Shown: positions 10,501 to 17,796 of the stretch, one piece after another
How the letters are laid out: every line of letters starts with the position of its first letter
How positions within the stretch are numbered: the first letter of the stretch is position 1
Assembly (NCBI GenBank): GCA_042091275.1
Contig: JBELHR010000004.1
Coordinates: 1-64,000 of the forward strand
Direction of reading: 5' to 3'
Source of the DNA: JBELHR01 sp042091275
GTDB taxonomy: Bacteria > Bacteroidota > Bacteroidia > Flavobacteriales > Flavobacteriaceae
DNA: 64,000 nt
Program-made: the position numbers and the translations under genes
The notes under the pieces: generated by a model
What the model saw: only the letters and a program-made list of their open reading frames with translations
Told to the model about the DNA's origin: nothing
The model's database searches: none

Positions 10501-11479
10501 CGGTATTAATAAGTGGGTAATTAGCAAGACTATTGTTAAACTCATCCCTAAAATATTGAGATATAAAAAAGTGGCGATTGACGTCGTAGTCTGTTGATTT
10601 CAACTCAAACTCGTTTACAATTCCTCCAGCCTCTGTACTAATTCTTTTGGTTTCTGAATTTTGCTGTGCTATTACCCCGGTAATTTGCGTTCGTCCAAAT
10701 TGCAACTCTGATTTTACACCAAATAAACTTTGGGAACCGGGAATCAAAACATTTTGAACAGGCATGCTGACATTTCCAATCTCCAGACTCCTCAAAATAT
10801 CGTCCTCTGTCGGAGTGTAGCCTATTTTTACCAAATTTTGAAAATCAAAGGTTGCATTTGTATCGTAGTTCATCGATACATTAAGACGCTCCCCTATTTT
10901 CGCTACCACGGATGCATTGATCTGTTGGTCAAAGTCAAAATTGGTATTACCTCGGTTTCGCTCGGATAAGGTGGGGTCCTCAATTCTCTGATACAGAACA
11001 CCCATCTTTACATTGACACTACCTTGAAGGTTAACTTCAATTTCATTACCTCCAAAGACAGATTCAAAAAAATCAGAATTTACATAATACTTGGGTAACA
11101 AGTTTCTTCGATTTTCATCGTCCTTGTCTCCGTCAATAGCATTGATTTTGGAACGATAGTAGTTGAGCATTTCTCTTTGCAAAGAATATTCCTCATATTC
11201 TCTTGGACTGAGAAAAATTGGAGATTTAATGTAAAAATCTCCGATTTTTTCAACAATTATATACTTTCCTAAATCGCTGTCAAAAATCACCTCTTTCTCC
11301 ACAGATGGAGACAAATAGAGGCTTGATTTTTGATTGGTTTTAAAGGGATACTTTAATTCTGGAACACTATCACTGACCTGAAGATTAGAGTCGATTTCTT
11401 GAGAATAGGCCGTATTACTCCCTACTGTGCAGAAAAAAACTAACACACTAATCAGGAGTAAGTTGCCAAAATATCTCAA
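4580..11479 (-). CDS. sprA: Type IX secretion outer-membrane translocon SprA
   Basis: 2299 residues, close to the roughly 2400 of F. johnsoniae SprA. The signal peptide is at 1-26 (cut after NTAYS-Q). The protein is almost entirely beta-rich, with repeated tracts such as IQFWIQDPYS, YQYKISMDRPKLE and LRFADLELIRGDWRRY typical of the SprA domains, and ends in a barrel-like strand ending VIYNLGN. In F. johnsoniae SprA forms a very large single-chain barrel through which T9SS cargo, including gliding adhesins, leaves the cell. It starts 4 bases after ruvA and ends 21 bases before gcvH, so it is transcribed with housekeeping genes. The frame is open throughout with no sign of damage. Confidence 0.97.
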   Translation of the reverse strand: MRYFGNLLLISVLVFFCTVGSNTAYSQEIDSNLQVSDSVPELKYPFKTNQKSSLYLSPSVEKEVIFDSDLGKYIIVEKIGDFYIKSPIFLSPREYEEYSLQREMLNYYRSKINAIDGDKDDENRRNLLPKYYVNSDFFESVFGGNEIEVNLQGSVNVKMGVLYQRIEDPTLSERNRGNTNFDFDQQINASVVAKIGERLNVSMNYDTNATFDFQNLVKIGYTPTEDDILRSLEIGNVSMPVQNVLIPGSQSLFGVKSELQFGRTQITGVIAQQNSETKRISTEAGGIVNEFELKSTDYDVNRHFFISQYFRDEFNNSLANYPLINTGIQISRMEVWITNRQSITENVRNAIAFVDLAEGGISKEGRNNITNPLVTQTEVGPSIQPENAANSLLPLLDPNSGIRSIGGIASAVSPFGMQQGKDYSIIENARRLTASEYEFDPQLGYISLSRKLDDGEVLAVAYQYTDQSGEVYQVGEFSTDGIEAPDNLVLKLLRSELIYTGDPIWQLMMKNIYALGAFGVNQDGFRLELLYKDDQTGVPINSLQNSKTPGVSERNLMNLLRVDRLDQNDFVQDQGDGIFDFVPGITINTERGYFMFTQTDPFGFDLGQILDPSDDIFVFSEMYSETKVDAANNYQEKDKYLIKGYFKGKSGGGISLGSPNVPQGSVVVTAGGRQLVEGVDYVVDYVMGEVQIINPSLESSSLPIEVSLENTNLFNQQSKSFLGLDIQHKFSDNFVLGATILKVNEKPLTQKVGVGSEPINNTVFGFNTAYSSEMPFLTNLVNKLPYVDTEAPSNLSVRADVAFLRPGVSRGIKLGGEATSYIDDFEGAQIPISLGIDTQWYTSSTPQGFDFGGDLVDDPASNFKRSRLAWYTIDQLFYGSSGLRPANIDSEELSRAEVRRVSSLELYPNQERDATITTNLRTLDLAYFPQERGSYNYDLSVDAQGDLTDPEKRWGGIMRGLATNDFDQANVSYIQFWIQDPYSQYSIKEEEGLPVGLNPNALSNQVGDLYINLGNISEDILKDNRKGFENGLPENDLEDQVDFTQLARVSTKQSFLYTFDEDDATRLNQDVGFDGLNDAGERSKFGNNPILGDDVSSDNYQFYRGSNLDAVNATLIDRYRYYNNTEGNSPTLTMSPESYSTSATNFPDIEDINRDNTMNNVEAYYQYKISMDRPKLEVGQNYVVDEKEVEVALPNGETKTFRWLQFRIPIRDPESVVGNISDFHSIRFMRMFVTGFKMPVVLRFADLELIRGDWRRYLKTLDEDPPKDLSPEDQRKFTEGVVNLEENDTRVPIPYVMPPGIQREKLQGSVYVLQQNEQSLSLKVNDLKQGEQRALYKNLSLDLRMYKKLDLFIHAEGVQGSPVLSDGDLTAIIRIGSDLTENYYQIEQPLSITNFSATTAEQIWPELNNLEAVLSNLAQLKLDRYSALGIDSNDMYPAIVPGEAPAYRIRVKGNPNLGNIQTILMGVKNESNTPVDAELWFDELRLTGFQNDGGWAGVVSADANLADFADLSLTAGIETTGFGGVEQSLTERSLEDIKQYDFVTNVNLGMLTPKKWGLQIPFNYGISKEIRDPKYDQQYQDVLFKDAADINPNSINSRSFTKRRNLSFINVKKQRSIDAIKPAKVYDLENFMFSYAYSEMTHQNYNIQKDLDQNIRSSANYTYSKTAKFIEPFKNSKSLQSPYLQFINGFNFNPLPTTLGVNANVVRNYTEQLSRNLIPNLPQMPTLTQHRFLFNWDYNIGFDLSRSLTLNFQAANNHVNDNLRGNEEVDIFDEFFVVGRPDQYRQSLNATYQLPFDKLPYLDFITGSYSYTGDFDWQASSQSYVQQLGNTIQNANTHSLNSSLNMNVLYKSLGVKKSILSDVLTMVKRAKVSYSENNGTYLQGYIPTVGFLGRTSFNNGYAPSLGFVFGSQQDILDKAVEQDWLISRELNDPFYSKSYNKTHYDKLDLNASLKPIRNLDIELLANRIYTRNTSQQVDIISDQLNTAIPLNQMGNFSMSYSLLRTSTEDKDALFETFKANRELIAQRLSESSGLPIEGYGLNSQQVLLPAFVSAYSGTSAQDVKLSAFRDVPIPNWKITYRGLMDNKWFKKNFSNFTITHNYQSFYTLANFNANLLYKEDIPDQLDSSGNYLEELTYSNLSLIEEFSPLIKVDFRMKNSFSFKGEIHTDRMFSLNLNNASTTEVIGQEYVVGLGYRVKDLAIRTKVDGRTRRLSGDLNLRMDVSMRNNLTLIRSIDTENNQITGGQKLFSFKFVADYALSRNIQTSFYYDHNTSRYALSTTYPRQSVNAGISVIYNLGN

Positions 11480-11483
11480 GGTT

Positions 11484-12068
11484 CTATAGTGTTTTTAGGG
11501 CCTTTTTAATGATTTGCTCTACATTCAAATCCGGATCCTCTTTGAGTAATTTCACAATAACCTTTTCGCTTTGCTTGGCATTAAAACCGAGAACCTCAAG
11601 GGCAGATAAAGCTTCTTCTTTGCTAGACAAGTCAGCAGTAACTAAAGACTCACTTTCCATTTGGTAGGTCTTCATTATTTTATCTCTGAGATCTAAAATA
11701 ATTCGCTGAGCAGTTTTTGCACCTATTCCCTTTACGGATTGAATAAGACCGACATCACCATCCACAATTCCTTGCTGAATTTCTTTGGGCTCCAAAGACG
11801 AAATCATCATTCGTCCCGTACTCGGTCCTACACCAGAAACACTAATCAATAATCGAAAAACCTCTCGCTCCAACTGAGAGTGAAACCCGTACAAGGTATG
11901 GGCGTCCTCTTTTACAATAAGGTGAGTATATAAATGAATAGACTCACTATCAGGCAAAGCTGAAAATGTCTGAAGCGATATATTTACGAAATAACCTACT
12001 CCGGCGCATTCCACAACGGCATAAGTAGGGTTTTTCTCAACGAGTTTTCCTCTTAAATGATTTATCAT
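11484..12068 (-). CDS. ruvA: Holliday junction branch migration protein RuvA
   Basis: 194 residues. Domain I is an OB fold (1-64, starting MINHLRGKLVEK). Domain II carries two helix-hairpin-helix motifs, SVSGVGPSTGRMM (about 77-90) and SVKGIGAKTAQRI (about 110-123). Domain III (about 148-194), which contacts RuvB, contains EALSALEVLGF. RuvA binds the four-way junction as a tetramer. ruvB and ruvC are not here. The gene starts 2 bases after maeB and ends 4 bases before sprA. Confidence 0.97.
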   Translation of the reverse strand: MINHLRGKLVEKNPTYAVVECAGVGYFVNISLQTFSALPDSESIHLYTHLIVKEDAHTLYGFHSQLEREVFRLLISVSGVGPSTGRMMISSLEPKEIQQGIVDGDVGLIQSVKGIGAKTAQRIILDLRDKIMKTYQMESESLVTADLSSKEEALSALEVLGFNAKQSEKVIVKLLKEDPDLNVEQIIKKALKTL

Positions 12069-12070
12069 AA

Positions 12071-14338
12071 TTACTGTCTTTCTTGTGCATCAATAACGGC
12101 AATGGCCGCCATATTAACCATTTCATCTACGCTTGCTCCCAATTGAATTACGTGAGCTGACTTTGCTAATCCCATCAAAATCGGACCAATCGATTCCGTA
12201 CCGTTTAGCTCTTTCATCAATTTATAAGTAATATTTGCAGACTCTAGATTTGGAAAAATTAGAGTGTTTACTTTTTTACCATTTAGTTTTGAGAAAGGGA
12301 ATTCCTTTTCTAAAAGCTCTGGATTGAGGGCAAAATCGGCTTGAACCTCTCCGTCAATTACTACATTAGGATAATTCTCGTGAATATAATTAACGGCTTC
12401 TTTTGTCTTTTGAGCATTTACCGTTTCACTAACTCCAAAATTCGAAAAAGACAACATAGCCATCACTGGATTCATTCCAAACTTCTTGACCAGACTGGAA
12501 GTCAAATGAGAAATTTTAGCGAGGTGCTCTGCATTTGGATTGATATTAATCGTTGTATCCGCCAAGAACATAGGTCCTCTTTTGGTCATCATCAAGTTTG
12601 CAGCAGCAATTCTAGAAACCCCTTTGTCCATACCTACTAATTCTAAAATAGGTTTGACAACAGTGGCATAATTTCGCGAATAACCCGTTATCAAGCAATC
12701 TGCTTCCCCTTCATTTACCATCATTGAAGCGTAGTAATTACGCTCTCTCATCCACTTTCTGGCCTCTAATCTCGTTATCCCATCGCGCTGCCTACTCTTC
12801 CAATAAGCATCTGCAAACTTATAACGTTCTGGTTTTGCATCTGAGCTTTTTGGATCTATAATTTTGACGTCTGCTTCAAAACCGATCTCTTCTTTTAGTT
12901 CCAAAATAACCTCGCGATCTCCTAGTAAAATAGGATATCCAATTTTTTCATCATATACAATCTGAGCGGCCTTGAGAACATCTAAATGATCTGCTTCCGC
13001 AAAAACTATTCTCTTTGGTTGAGATTTAGCTCTATTGTGTAACAATCGAACAATTTTTGAACTGTCTCCGAGCCTTGCTCTCAATTCATCTTTATATTTT
13101 ACCCAATTTTCAATTGGCTCTTGCGCAACTCCAGACTCCATAGCTGCTTTTGCGACAGCAGGAGGAATTTCATAAATCAATCTTGGATCAAAAGGTTTTG
13201 GAATGATATAGTCCCGACCGTATTGCAAATTGATCTCATCGTAAACCAAATTAACCTTTTCAGGCACATTGGTCTTTGCCAAATCAGCTAGAGCGTGAAC
13301 CGCTGCCATTTTCATTTCTTCGTTTATAGAAGTCGCCTTTACATCCAAAGCTCCCCTAAAAATAAAAGGGAAACCAAGCACGTTATTCACTTGATTAGGA
13401 TGGTCTGAACGACCCGTAGCCATAATTATATCCTCACGAGTAGCAATGGCCACATCGTAATTAATTTCTGGTACTGGATTTGCCATAGCAAAAACAATAG
13501 GGTTAGGAGCCATACTCAGAAGCATTTCTGGACTTACAATATCTCCTTTTGACAAACCGATAAACACATCGGCATCCTTCATTGCTTGGTCCAAATCGTT
13601 TAGATCCCGATCCGTAGCAAATTCTGCTTTTTGAGCAGTCAAAGTCTCTCTATCTTTTCGAATAACTCCTTTGGAGTCACACATCACAATGTTTTCTCTT
13701 TTTACACCTAACCTCATATAGAGACGGCTACAAGATATTGCTGCTGCTCCGGCACCATTTACAACAATTTTGATATCCTCTAAATTCTTGTCTGCTAATT
13801 CCACCGCATTTTTAAGAGCCGCAGCGGATATTATTGCTGTACCGTGCTGATCGTCGTGCATCACAGGAATATCCAGTTCTTCCTTCAACCTCATCTCAAT
13901 TTCAAATGCCTCTGGGGCCTTGATATCTTCCAAATTAATTCCTCCAAAAGTTGGAGCAATAGCTTTGACGGTTTCTACAAACTTGTCGACATCGGTAGCA
14001 TCTACTTCAATATCAAAAACATCAATTCCCGCGAAAATCTTGAAGAGCAAGCCCTTTCCTTCCATAACTGGTTTTGATGCTTCTGGACCGATATCTCCGA
14101 GTCCTAAAACTGCTGTTCCGTTTGTAATAACAGCTACTAAGTTTCCTTTTGAGGTATATTTATATACATTGTTTTTGTCCTTTGCAATCTCCAAGCAAGG
14201 TTCTGCGACTCCTGGCGAGTAAGCCAGAGACAAATCTCGTTGCGAAGAGTATTTTTTTGTAGGCACTACAGCTATCTTACCAGGCTGAGGCTTAGCGTGA
14301 TACAGCAAGGCTTCACGCCTTAATCTTTGCTTATCCAT
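12071..14338 (-). CDS. maeB: NADP-dependent malic enzyme, phosphotransacetylase-like C-terminus (MaeB type)
   Basis: 755 residues, the two-domain MaeB architecture. The N-terminal malic enzyme part (about 1-425) has SLAYSPGVAEPC, the metal/acid region MHDDQHGTAI and the NAD(P)-binding motif VNGAGAAAIS. The C-terminal part (about 430-755) is homologous to phosphate acetyltransferase (RIVFAEADHLDVLKAA..., ending GASVDEMVNMAAIAVIDAQ). In MaeB this domain is regulatory, not a working Pta. The enzyme converts malate to pyruvate, CO2 and NADPH. It heads the unit maeB-ruvA-sprA-gcvH-vanZ-tonB, with its own -7 box upstream. Confidence 0.95.
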   Translation of the reverse strand: MDKQRLRREALLYHAKPQPGKIAVVPTKKYSSQRDLSLAYSPGVAEPCLEIAKDKNNVYKYTSKGNLVAVITNGTAVLGLGDIGPEASKPVMEGKGLLFKIFAGIDVFDIEVDATDVDKFVETVKAIAPTFGGINLEDIKAPEAFEIEMRLKEELDIPVMHDDQHGTAIISAAALKNAVELADKNLEDIKIVVNGAGAAAISCSRLYMRLGVKRENIVMCDSKGVIRKDRETLTAQKAEFATDRDLNDLDQAMKDADVFIGLSKGDIVSPEMLLSMAPNPIVFAMANPVPEINYDVAIATREDIIMATGRSDHPNQVNNVLGFPFIFRGALDVKATSINEEMKMAAVHALADLAKTNVPEKVNLVYDEINLQYGRDYIIPKPFDPRLIYEIPPAVAKAAMESGVAQEPIENWVKYKDELRARLGDSSKIVRLLHNRAKSQPKRIVFAEADHLDVLKAAQIVYDEKIGYPILLGDREVILELKEEIGFEADVKIIDPKSSDAKPERYKFADAYWKSRQRDGITRLEARKWMRERNYYASMMVNEGEADCLITGYSRNYATVVKPILELVGMDKGVSRIAAANLMMTKRGPMFLADTTININPNAEHLAKISHLTSSLVKKFGMNPVMAMLSFSNFGVSETVNAQKTKEAVNYIHENYPNVVIDGEVQADFALNPELLEKEFPFSKLNGKKVNTLIFPNLESANITYKLMKELNGTESIGPILMGLAKSAHVIQLGASVDEMVNMAAIAVIDAQERQ

Positions 14339-14357
14339 ATTAAAAAAATTTACCTAC

Positions 14358-14365
14358 AAATATAA
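14358..14365 (-). promoter_or_regulatory. -7 element for maeB
   Basis: TATATTTG on the minus strand matches the Bacteroidota TAnnTTTG consensus and ends 19 bases before the maeB ATG. I see no clear -33 TTG at the expected distance. This would drive the unit that includes sprA. Confidence 0.6.
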
Positions 14366-14383
14366 GAACTTCTAGTCGGCTAC

Positions 14384-15325
14384 CTACTCTTCCTGGAGAA
14401 AAGAAATATTGCGAATTAAACCTGTAAATTTTGTTCTTTTGACAGCGGATTTTTTAAAGATTTCAGAGAAAACCTCTTGGGTAATTTCTCTCCATTGAGA
14501 CTTGTCATAATTTAAGAGCCTAGAGTCTGGCTCAAACTGAGATTCCTTGTGAGGTTTTGAGAAGCGGTTCCAAGGACATACCTCTTGACAAATATCACAA
14601 CCAAACATCCAATCCTCAAAACTATCTTTTAAGGAATTTGAAATAGCCCCCTTGAGCTCAATGGTAAAATAAGAAATACATTTGGACCCATCTACGGTCT
14701 TTTCGTCAATAATGGCGTTGGTTGGGCAAGCGTCTATACACTTGGTGCAAGTACCACAATGATCGGTCGAAAATGGATAATCGTATTCCAAATCCAGATC
14801 GATAATCAACTCTGCTAGAAAAAAATAAGACCCTTTATTTCTCTGAAGTAACAAAGAGTTTTTTCCGCGCCAACCCAGACCGGACTGCTCTGCCCAGGCC
14901 CTTTCCATGACAGGAGCAGAATCTGTAAAAGCTCTACCCCCAACCTCTCCTATTTCTTCTCGAATATACTCTAGAAGCTCCTTCACCTTATCTTTTACAA
15001 CGTAGTGATAATCTTGGCCATAGGCATATCGAGCTATCTTATAACTATCCTCTCTTTGGGTTTTTTCTTCATCAGGGAAATAATTGTAGGAAAGAGAAAT
15101 TACACTTTTAGCTCCTTCGACGAGCTTGGTAGGATCTAGTCTTTTGTCAAAGTTATTAGCCAAATAGGACATTTCTCCTTGATAACCTGATTTTAACCAC
15201 TGTTCTAAGTTGCTGGCCTCTTCCTCCAAAAAACGGGCTTTTGCAATTCCGACAGATTCAAAACCCAAGGAAATTGCTTTAGCCTTTATTAGCTGCGTAT
15301 ATTTGGATTTTAAATTGTCTTGCAT
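14384..15325 (-). CDS. queG: Epoxyqueuosine reductase QueG
   Basis: 313 residues. Reduces epoxyqueuosine to queuosine at tRNA position 34, using cobalamin and two [4Fe-4S] clusters. Cluster cysteines are visible: C190, C193, C196, C200 (CGTCTKCIDAC) and C216, C243, C246, C250 (CDICQEVCPWN). The likely catalytic aspartate is D135 in FTDSAPVMERAWAEQ. It lacks the C-terminal HEAT-like extension of longer QueG proteins such as that of E. coli, as is usual for short forms. It is divergent from moaD, 29 bases between the start codons, and its -7 box ends only 5 bases before its ATG. Confidence 0.96.
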   Translation of the reverse strand: MQDNLKSKYTQLIKAKAISLGFESVGIAKARFLEEEASNLEQWLKSGYQGEMSYLANNFDKRLDPTKLVEGAKSVISLSYNYFPDEEKTQREDSYKIARYAYGQDYHYVVKDKVKELLEYIREEIGEVGGRAFTDSAPVMERAWAEQSGLGWRGKNSLLLQRNKGSYFFLAELIIDLDLEYDYPFSTDHCGTCTKCIDACPTNAIIDEKTVDGSKCISYFTIELKGAISNSLKDSFEDWMFGCDICQEVCPWNRFSKPHKESQFEPDSRLLNYDKSQWREITQEVFSEIFKKSAVKRTKFTGLIRNISFLQEE

Positions 15326-15330
15326 ATGGG

Positions 15331-15338
15331 CAAATTTA
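15331..15338 (-). promoter_or_regulatory. -7 element for queG, very close to the start codon
   Basis: TAAATTTG on the minus strand, a perfect TAnnTTTG match, separated from the queG ATG (15325) by only five bases. With initiation about 4-7 bases past the element, the mRNA would be leaderless or nearly so. Confidence 0.6.
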
Positions 15339-15342
15339 CCTA

Positions 15343-15350
15343 TAATTTTG
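15343..15350 (+). promoter_or_regulatory. -7 element for moaD, very close to the start codon
   Basis: TAATTTTG on the plus strand matches TAnnTTTG and is four bases from the moaD ATG at 15355. It is back to back with the queG element, the two being four bases apart, and the same leaderless geometry applies. Confidence 0.5.
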
Positions 15351-15354
15351 AGAT

Positions 15355-15600
15355 ATGATTCAAATCAAATTATTGTCTTTTGGAATAGTTGGTGAACTAC
15401 TCGGGAATTCCGAAAGAGAAATGCAACTAAATAGAGCTATATCTGTAGCACAATTCAAAACAAAGCTCTTGGAAGAAAACCCACAACTCGTGGCTTTTCA
15501 AAACTTTACCATAGCCCGCAATGAAGTCTATGCCGAAAAGGAGGAATTAATTGAAAACGGAGATATAATCGCATTAATACCTCCTGTAGCTGGTGGATAA
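15355..15600 (+). CDS. moaD: Molybdopterin synthase sulfur carrier subunit MoaD
   Basis: 81 residues with a ubiquitin-like fold ending in the diagnostic PPVAGG. The C-terminal glycine is adenylated by a MoeB-type enzyme and then carries the thiocarboxylate sulfur for dithiolene formation. ThiS is the alternative, but the next gene is moaE and overlaps by 8 bases, which settles it. The start is an ATG directly after the -7 box. Confidence 0.95.
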   Translation: MIQIKLLSFGIVGELLGNSEREMQLNRAISVAQFKTKLLEENPQLVAFQNFTIARNEVYAEKEELIENGDIIALIPPVAGG

Positions 15601-16024
15601 TTCAGAACTAATTCATATCAAACTGAGCACAAAACCCCTTTCGATTGAGGAGGTTTTTCAACTTATAAAAGACCCCTCTTGCGGAGGTCAAGAACTTTTT
15701 GTGGGTACCGTAAGAAACAACACCCAAGACAAAGAGGTAGAAAAACTTGAATTCTCTGGCTATGAACCAATGGCGGTAAAAGAAATGGAAAAAATCGCTT
15801 CTTACTGTTTAAGAGAATTTGATGTTTTGAAAATTGCAATTCACCACGGGCTTGGTACCATGCATATTGGAGATATTCCTGTAATTATTGGAGTGTCTTC
15901 AAAACACCGCGAAGCGTCACAAGCTGCTTGTAAATATGCAATTGATCAATTAAAAAAAACCGTTCCAATTTGGAAAAAAGAACATTTTCAAGATGGGATT
16001 GTATGGGTAAACGCACATCCCTAA
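15593..16024 (+). CDS. moaE: Molybdopterin synthase catalytic subunit MoaE
   Basis: 143 residues starting with a GTG inside the last codons of moaD (8-base overlap, likely translational coupling). MoaE converts cyclic pyranopterin monophosphate to molybdopterin together with thiocarboxylated MoaD. Visible signatures are LFVGTVRNNTQDKEV, SGYEPMAVKEME, AIHHGLGTMHIGD and KKTVPIWKKE, which includes the conserved lysines. The stop codon overlaps that of the convergent mutS-like gene by 4 bases. Confidence 0.96.
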   Translation: MDNSELIHIKLSTKPLSIEEVFQLIKDPSCGGQELFVGTVRNNTQDKEVEKLEFSGYEPMAVKEMEKIASYCLREFDVLKIAIHHGLGTMHIGDIPVIIGVSSKHREASQAACKYAIDQLKKTVPIWKKEHFQDGIVWVNAHP

Positions 16025-17796
16025 TCCACTAAATTCATCTTTTTTAAGAGGTAACTAGCATTCATGTTTTTACAGATTCCCGATCTCAATTTGTAATCAA
16101 AGTACAATTCGTCTGACTCGATAACTGCTTCAAAAAAGTAATTATAAATACCCTGAGAATCATCGGACAGTTCGCAAAGACTCAAATCGTGAGTGGCGAC
16201 CAAAGTCGTGGCATTGCCCTTGTTTAATTTCTTTAAAAACTGTTTTGAGCCCTCTGCTTTATCCACAGAATTGGTTCCTTTTAGAATTTCGTCCAACAAA
16301 ACTAAATACGGACTATTTTCTGTGTGGTCCAAAACATATTTCAATCGGTAAAGCTCTGCGTGAAAATAAGAAGACTCCTCCATCAGTGAATCTGAAGTAC
16401 GCATAGAACTTATCAATTTTATAGGCTGATAAGAATAAGAATCTGCAAGAACAGGCATACCCATATTACTCATAATCACCCCCAATCCAACAGAGCGTAA
16501 AAAAGTGGACTTCCCAGCCATATTGGCCCCTGTAATAATCCAAAGATTTTCAGAATCCACTGAGATACTGTTACTGACAAGTTTTTCGCTGTCAATCAAC
16601 GGATGGCCCAAATTATTTGCAAGAACTAAATTGGACTTACTCAAGGTCGGATAGATATAATGCTCATTGTGAAAAGCAAAATCCCCCAAAGCTATATAAG
16701 CATCTACCTCTGCGATACCAGCCCTCCAATCCAACCATAGCTCCTTGTATTTAGAAAGCCAAGATTGCACTTGAATCATTTGATTGATATCCCATAGAAA
16801 CAGGGCATTTGCTACAAATCCAAAAAGCATGTTATTCCTCTGATCCAATCGAGATACAATAGAAGAAAAATGCTTGACAATTTGATCTGGTTTCAAGTCA
16901 GCCGAATTAAACCTCTGCACCATTCTCTTTCCAAAATCTGACTCAAAGTTCACCGTTTGCAGCAAAGTAAGAAGAGATACTTGCATCTTTAAAACAGGCT
17001 CTAACAAACCTGTTTTTTGACTAAACTCGTTAACTCTCTTAAAATAAAGTCCCGATATTCCCAGTCCTGCAACACCCCAAATTAGAATCGGAGTAAAGCT
17101 CAAAACATCGAAAGAAAACAAAGCGATAAGCGCTAAACTTATCACAGAAAAGAGTCTGGGAACCATCCTTCCAAACTTAAACTCTATTCCAGAGTAGTTT
17201 TCGATATAGTTATAGGCTTGAGTTACTTTTTCGTGATCCAAATCGCCAACGGCCTCGCCTGCAAAATTTAGTCGGAAGTCATCCGACTTGGTAAAATCTT
17301 TGATCAACATCTGTTTCTCGACAACATCCGATATGTCGTTTGCTAAAAACAGATTAGCCAAATGAGCCTCCCCCTCTATCGTGGAGGTAGTATTGACCTT
17401 CTCAAAGAGAGATCCCTTGCCAAACAGATCCATGTCTCCTGCAAAATCGTGAACCTTAGGCAGGTATTTTTTACCAGAGTTTTGGCTGGAAAAATTTCCC
17501 TCGAGGTTTTCCAAACGATGCTTTAGAACCGCGATATGGTTTTTGGAACGATGTATTAATTCTTTTTGATCGTAGTACTTTTTTACTAAAAACAAGAAAA
17601 TAGAGCCTCCGAGCAATAGATCTGCAAATAACAAAAGAGTGGTTTCTCTCAGGTATATTCCAAGGGCAACTATACCTACAAACAAAAACAACCTAATCAG
17701 GCTAATACTTATTAGTTTTTGTCTCTGTGCTTTATAAAGTGCTTCTGTTTCGCCTAGGCGCGTAGTATAAAATTTCTTAGCTCTGCTCATATCCAT
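16021..17796 (-). CDS. Membrane-anchored MutS-family ATPase
   Basis: 591 residues. Two hydrophobic segments (about 30-49 and 52-71) near the N-terminus suggest membrane anchoring. A middle part resembles the MutS core (III/IV), and the C-terminal MutS domain V has Walker A TGANMAGKSTFLRSVG (about 420-435), the SSMRTSDSLMEESSYFHAEL signature, Walker B VLLDEILKGTNS and ATHDLSLCEL. The mismatch-recognition domain I is absent, so this is not a mismatch repair MutS. It is the last gene of the Moco chain, overlapping moeB by 20 bases. An ATG at 17790 is an alternative start. Its function is unknown. Confidence 0.88.
   Translation of the reverse strand: MDMSRAKKFYTTRLGETEALYKAQRQKLISISLIRLFLFVGIVALGIYLRETTLLLFADLLLGGSIFLFLVKKYYDQKELIHRSKNHIAVLKHRLENLEGNFSSQNSGKKYLPKVHDFAGDMDLFGKGSLFEKVNTTSTIEGEAHLANLFLANDISDVVEKQMLIKDFTKSDDFRLNFAGEAVGDLDHEKVTQAYNYIENYSGIEFKFGRMVPRLFSVISLALIALFSFDVLSFTPILIWGVAGLGISGLYFKRVNEFSQKTGLLEPVLKMQVSLLTLLQTVNFESDFGKRMVQRFNSADLKPDQIVKHFSSIVSRLDQRNNMLFGFVANALFLWDINQMIQVQSWLSKYKELWLDWRAGIAEVDAYIALGDFAFHNEHYIYPTLSKSNLVLANNLGHPLIDSEKLVSNSISVDSENLWIITGANMAGKSTFLRSVGLGVIMSNMGMPVLADSYSYQPIKLISSMRTSDSLMEESSYFHAELYRLKYVLDHTENSPYLVLLDEILKGTNSVDKAEGSKQFLKKLNKGNATTLVATHDLSLCELSDDSQGIYNYFFEAVIESDELYFDYKLRSGICKNMNASYLLKKMNLVD

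Noticed and set aside
12341..14222. Several plus-strand ORFs of about 75-100 codons opposite maeB
   Set aside because: They are antisense shadows of a well conserved enzyme with no promoter or family signal.
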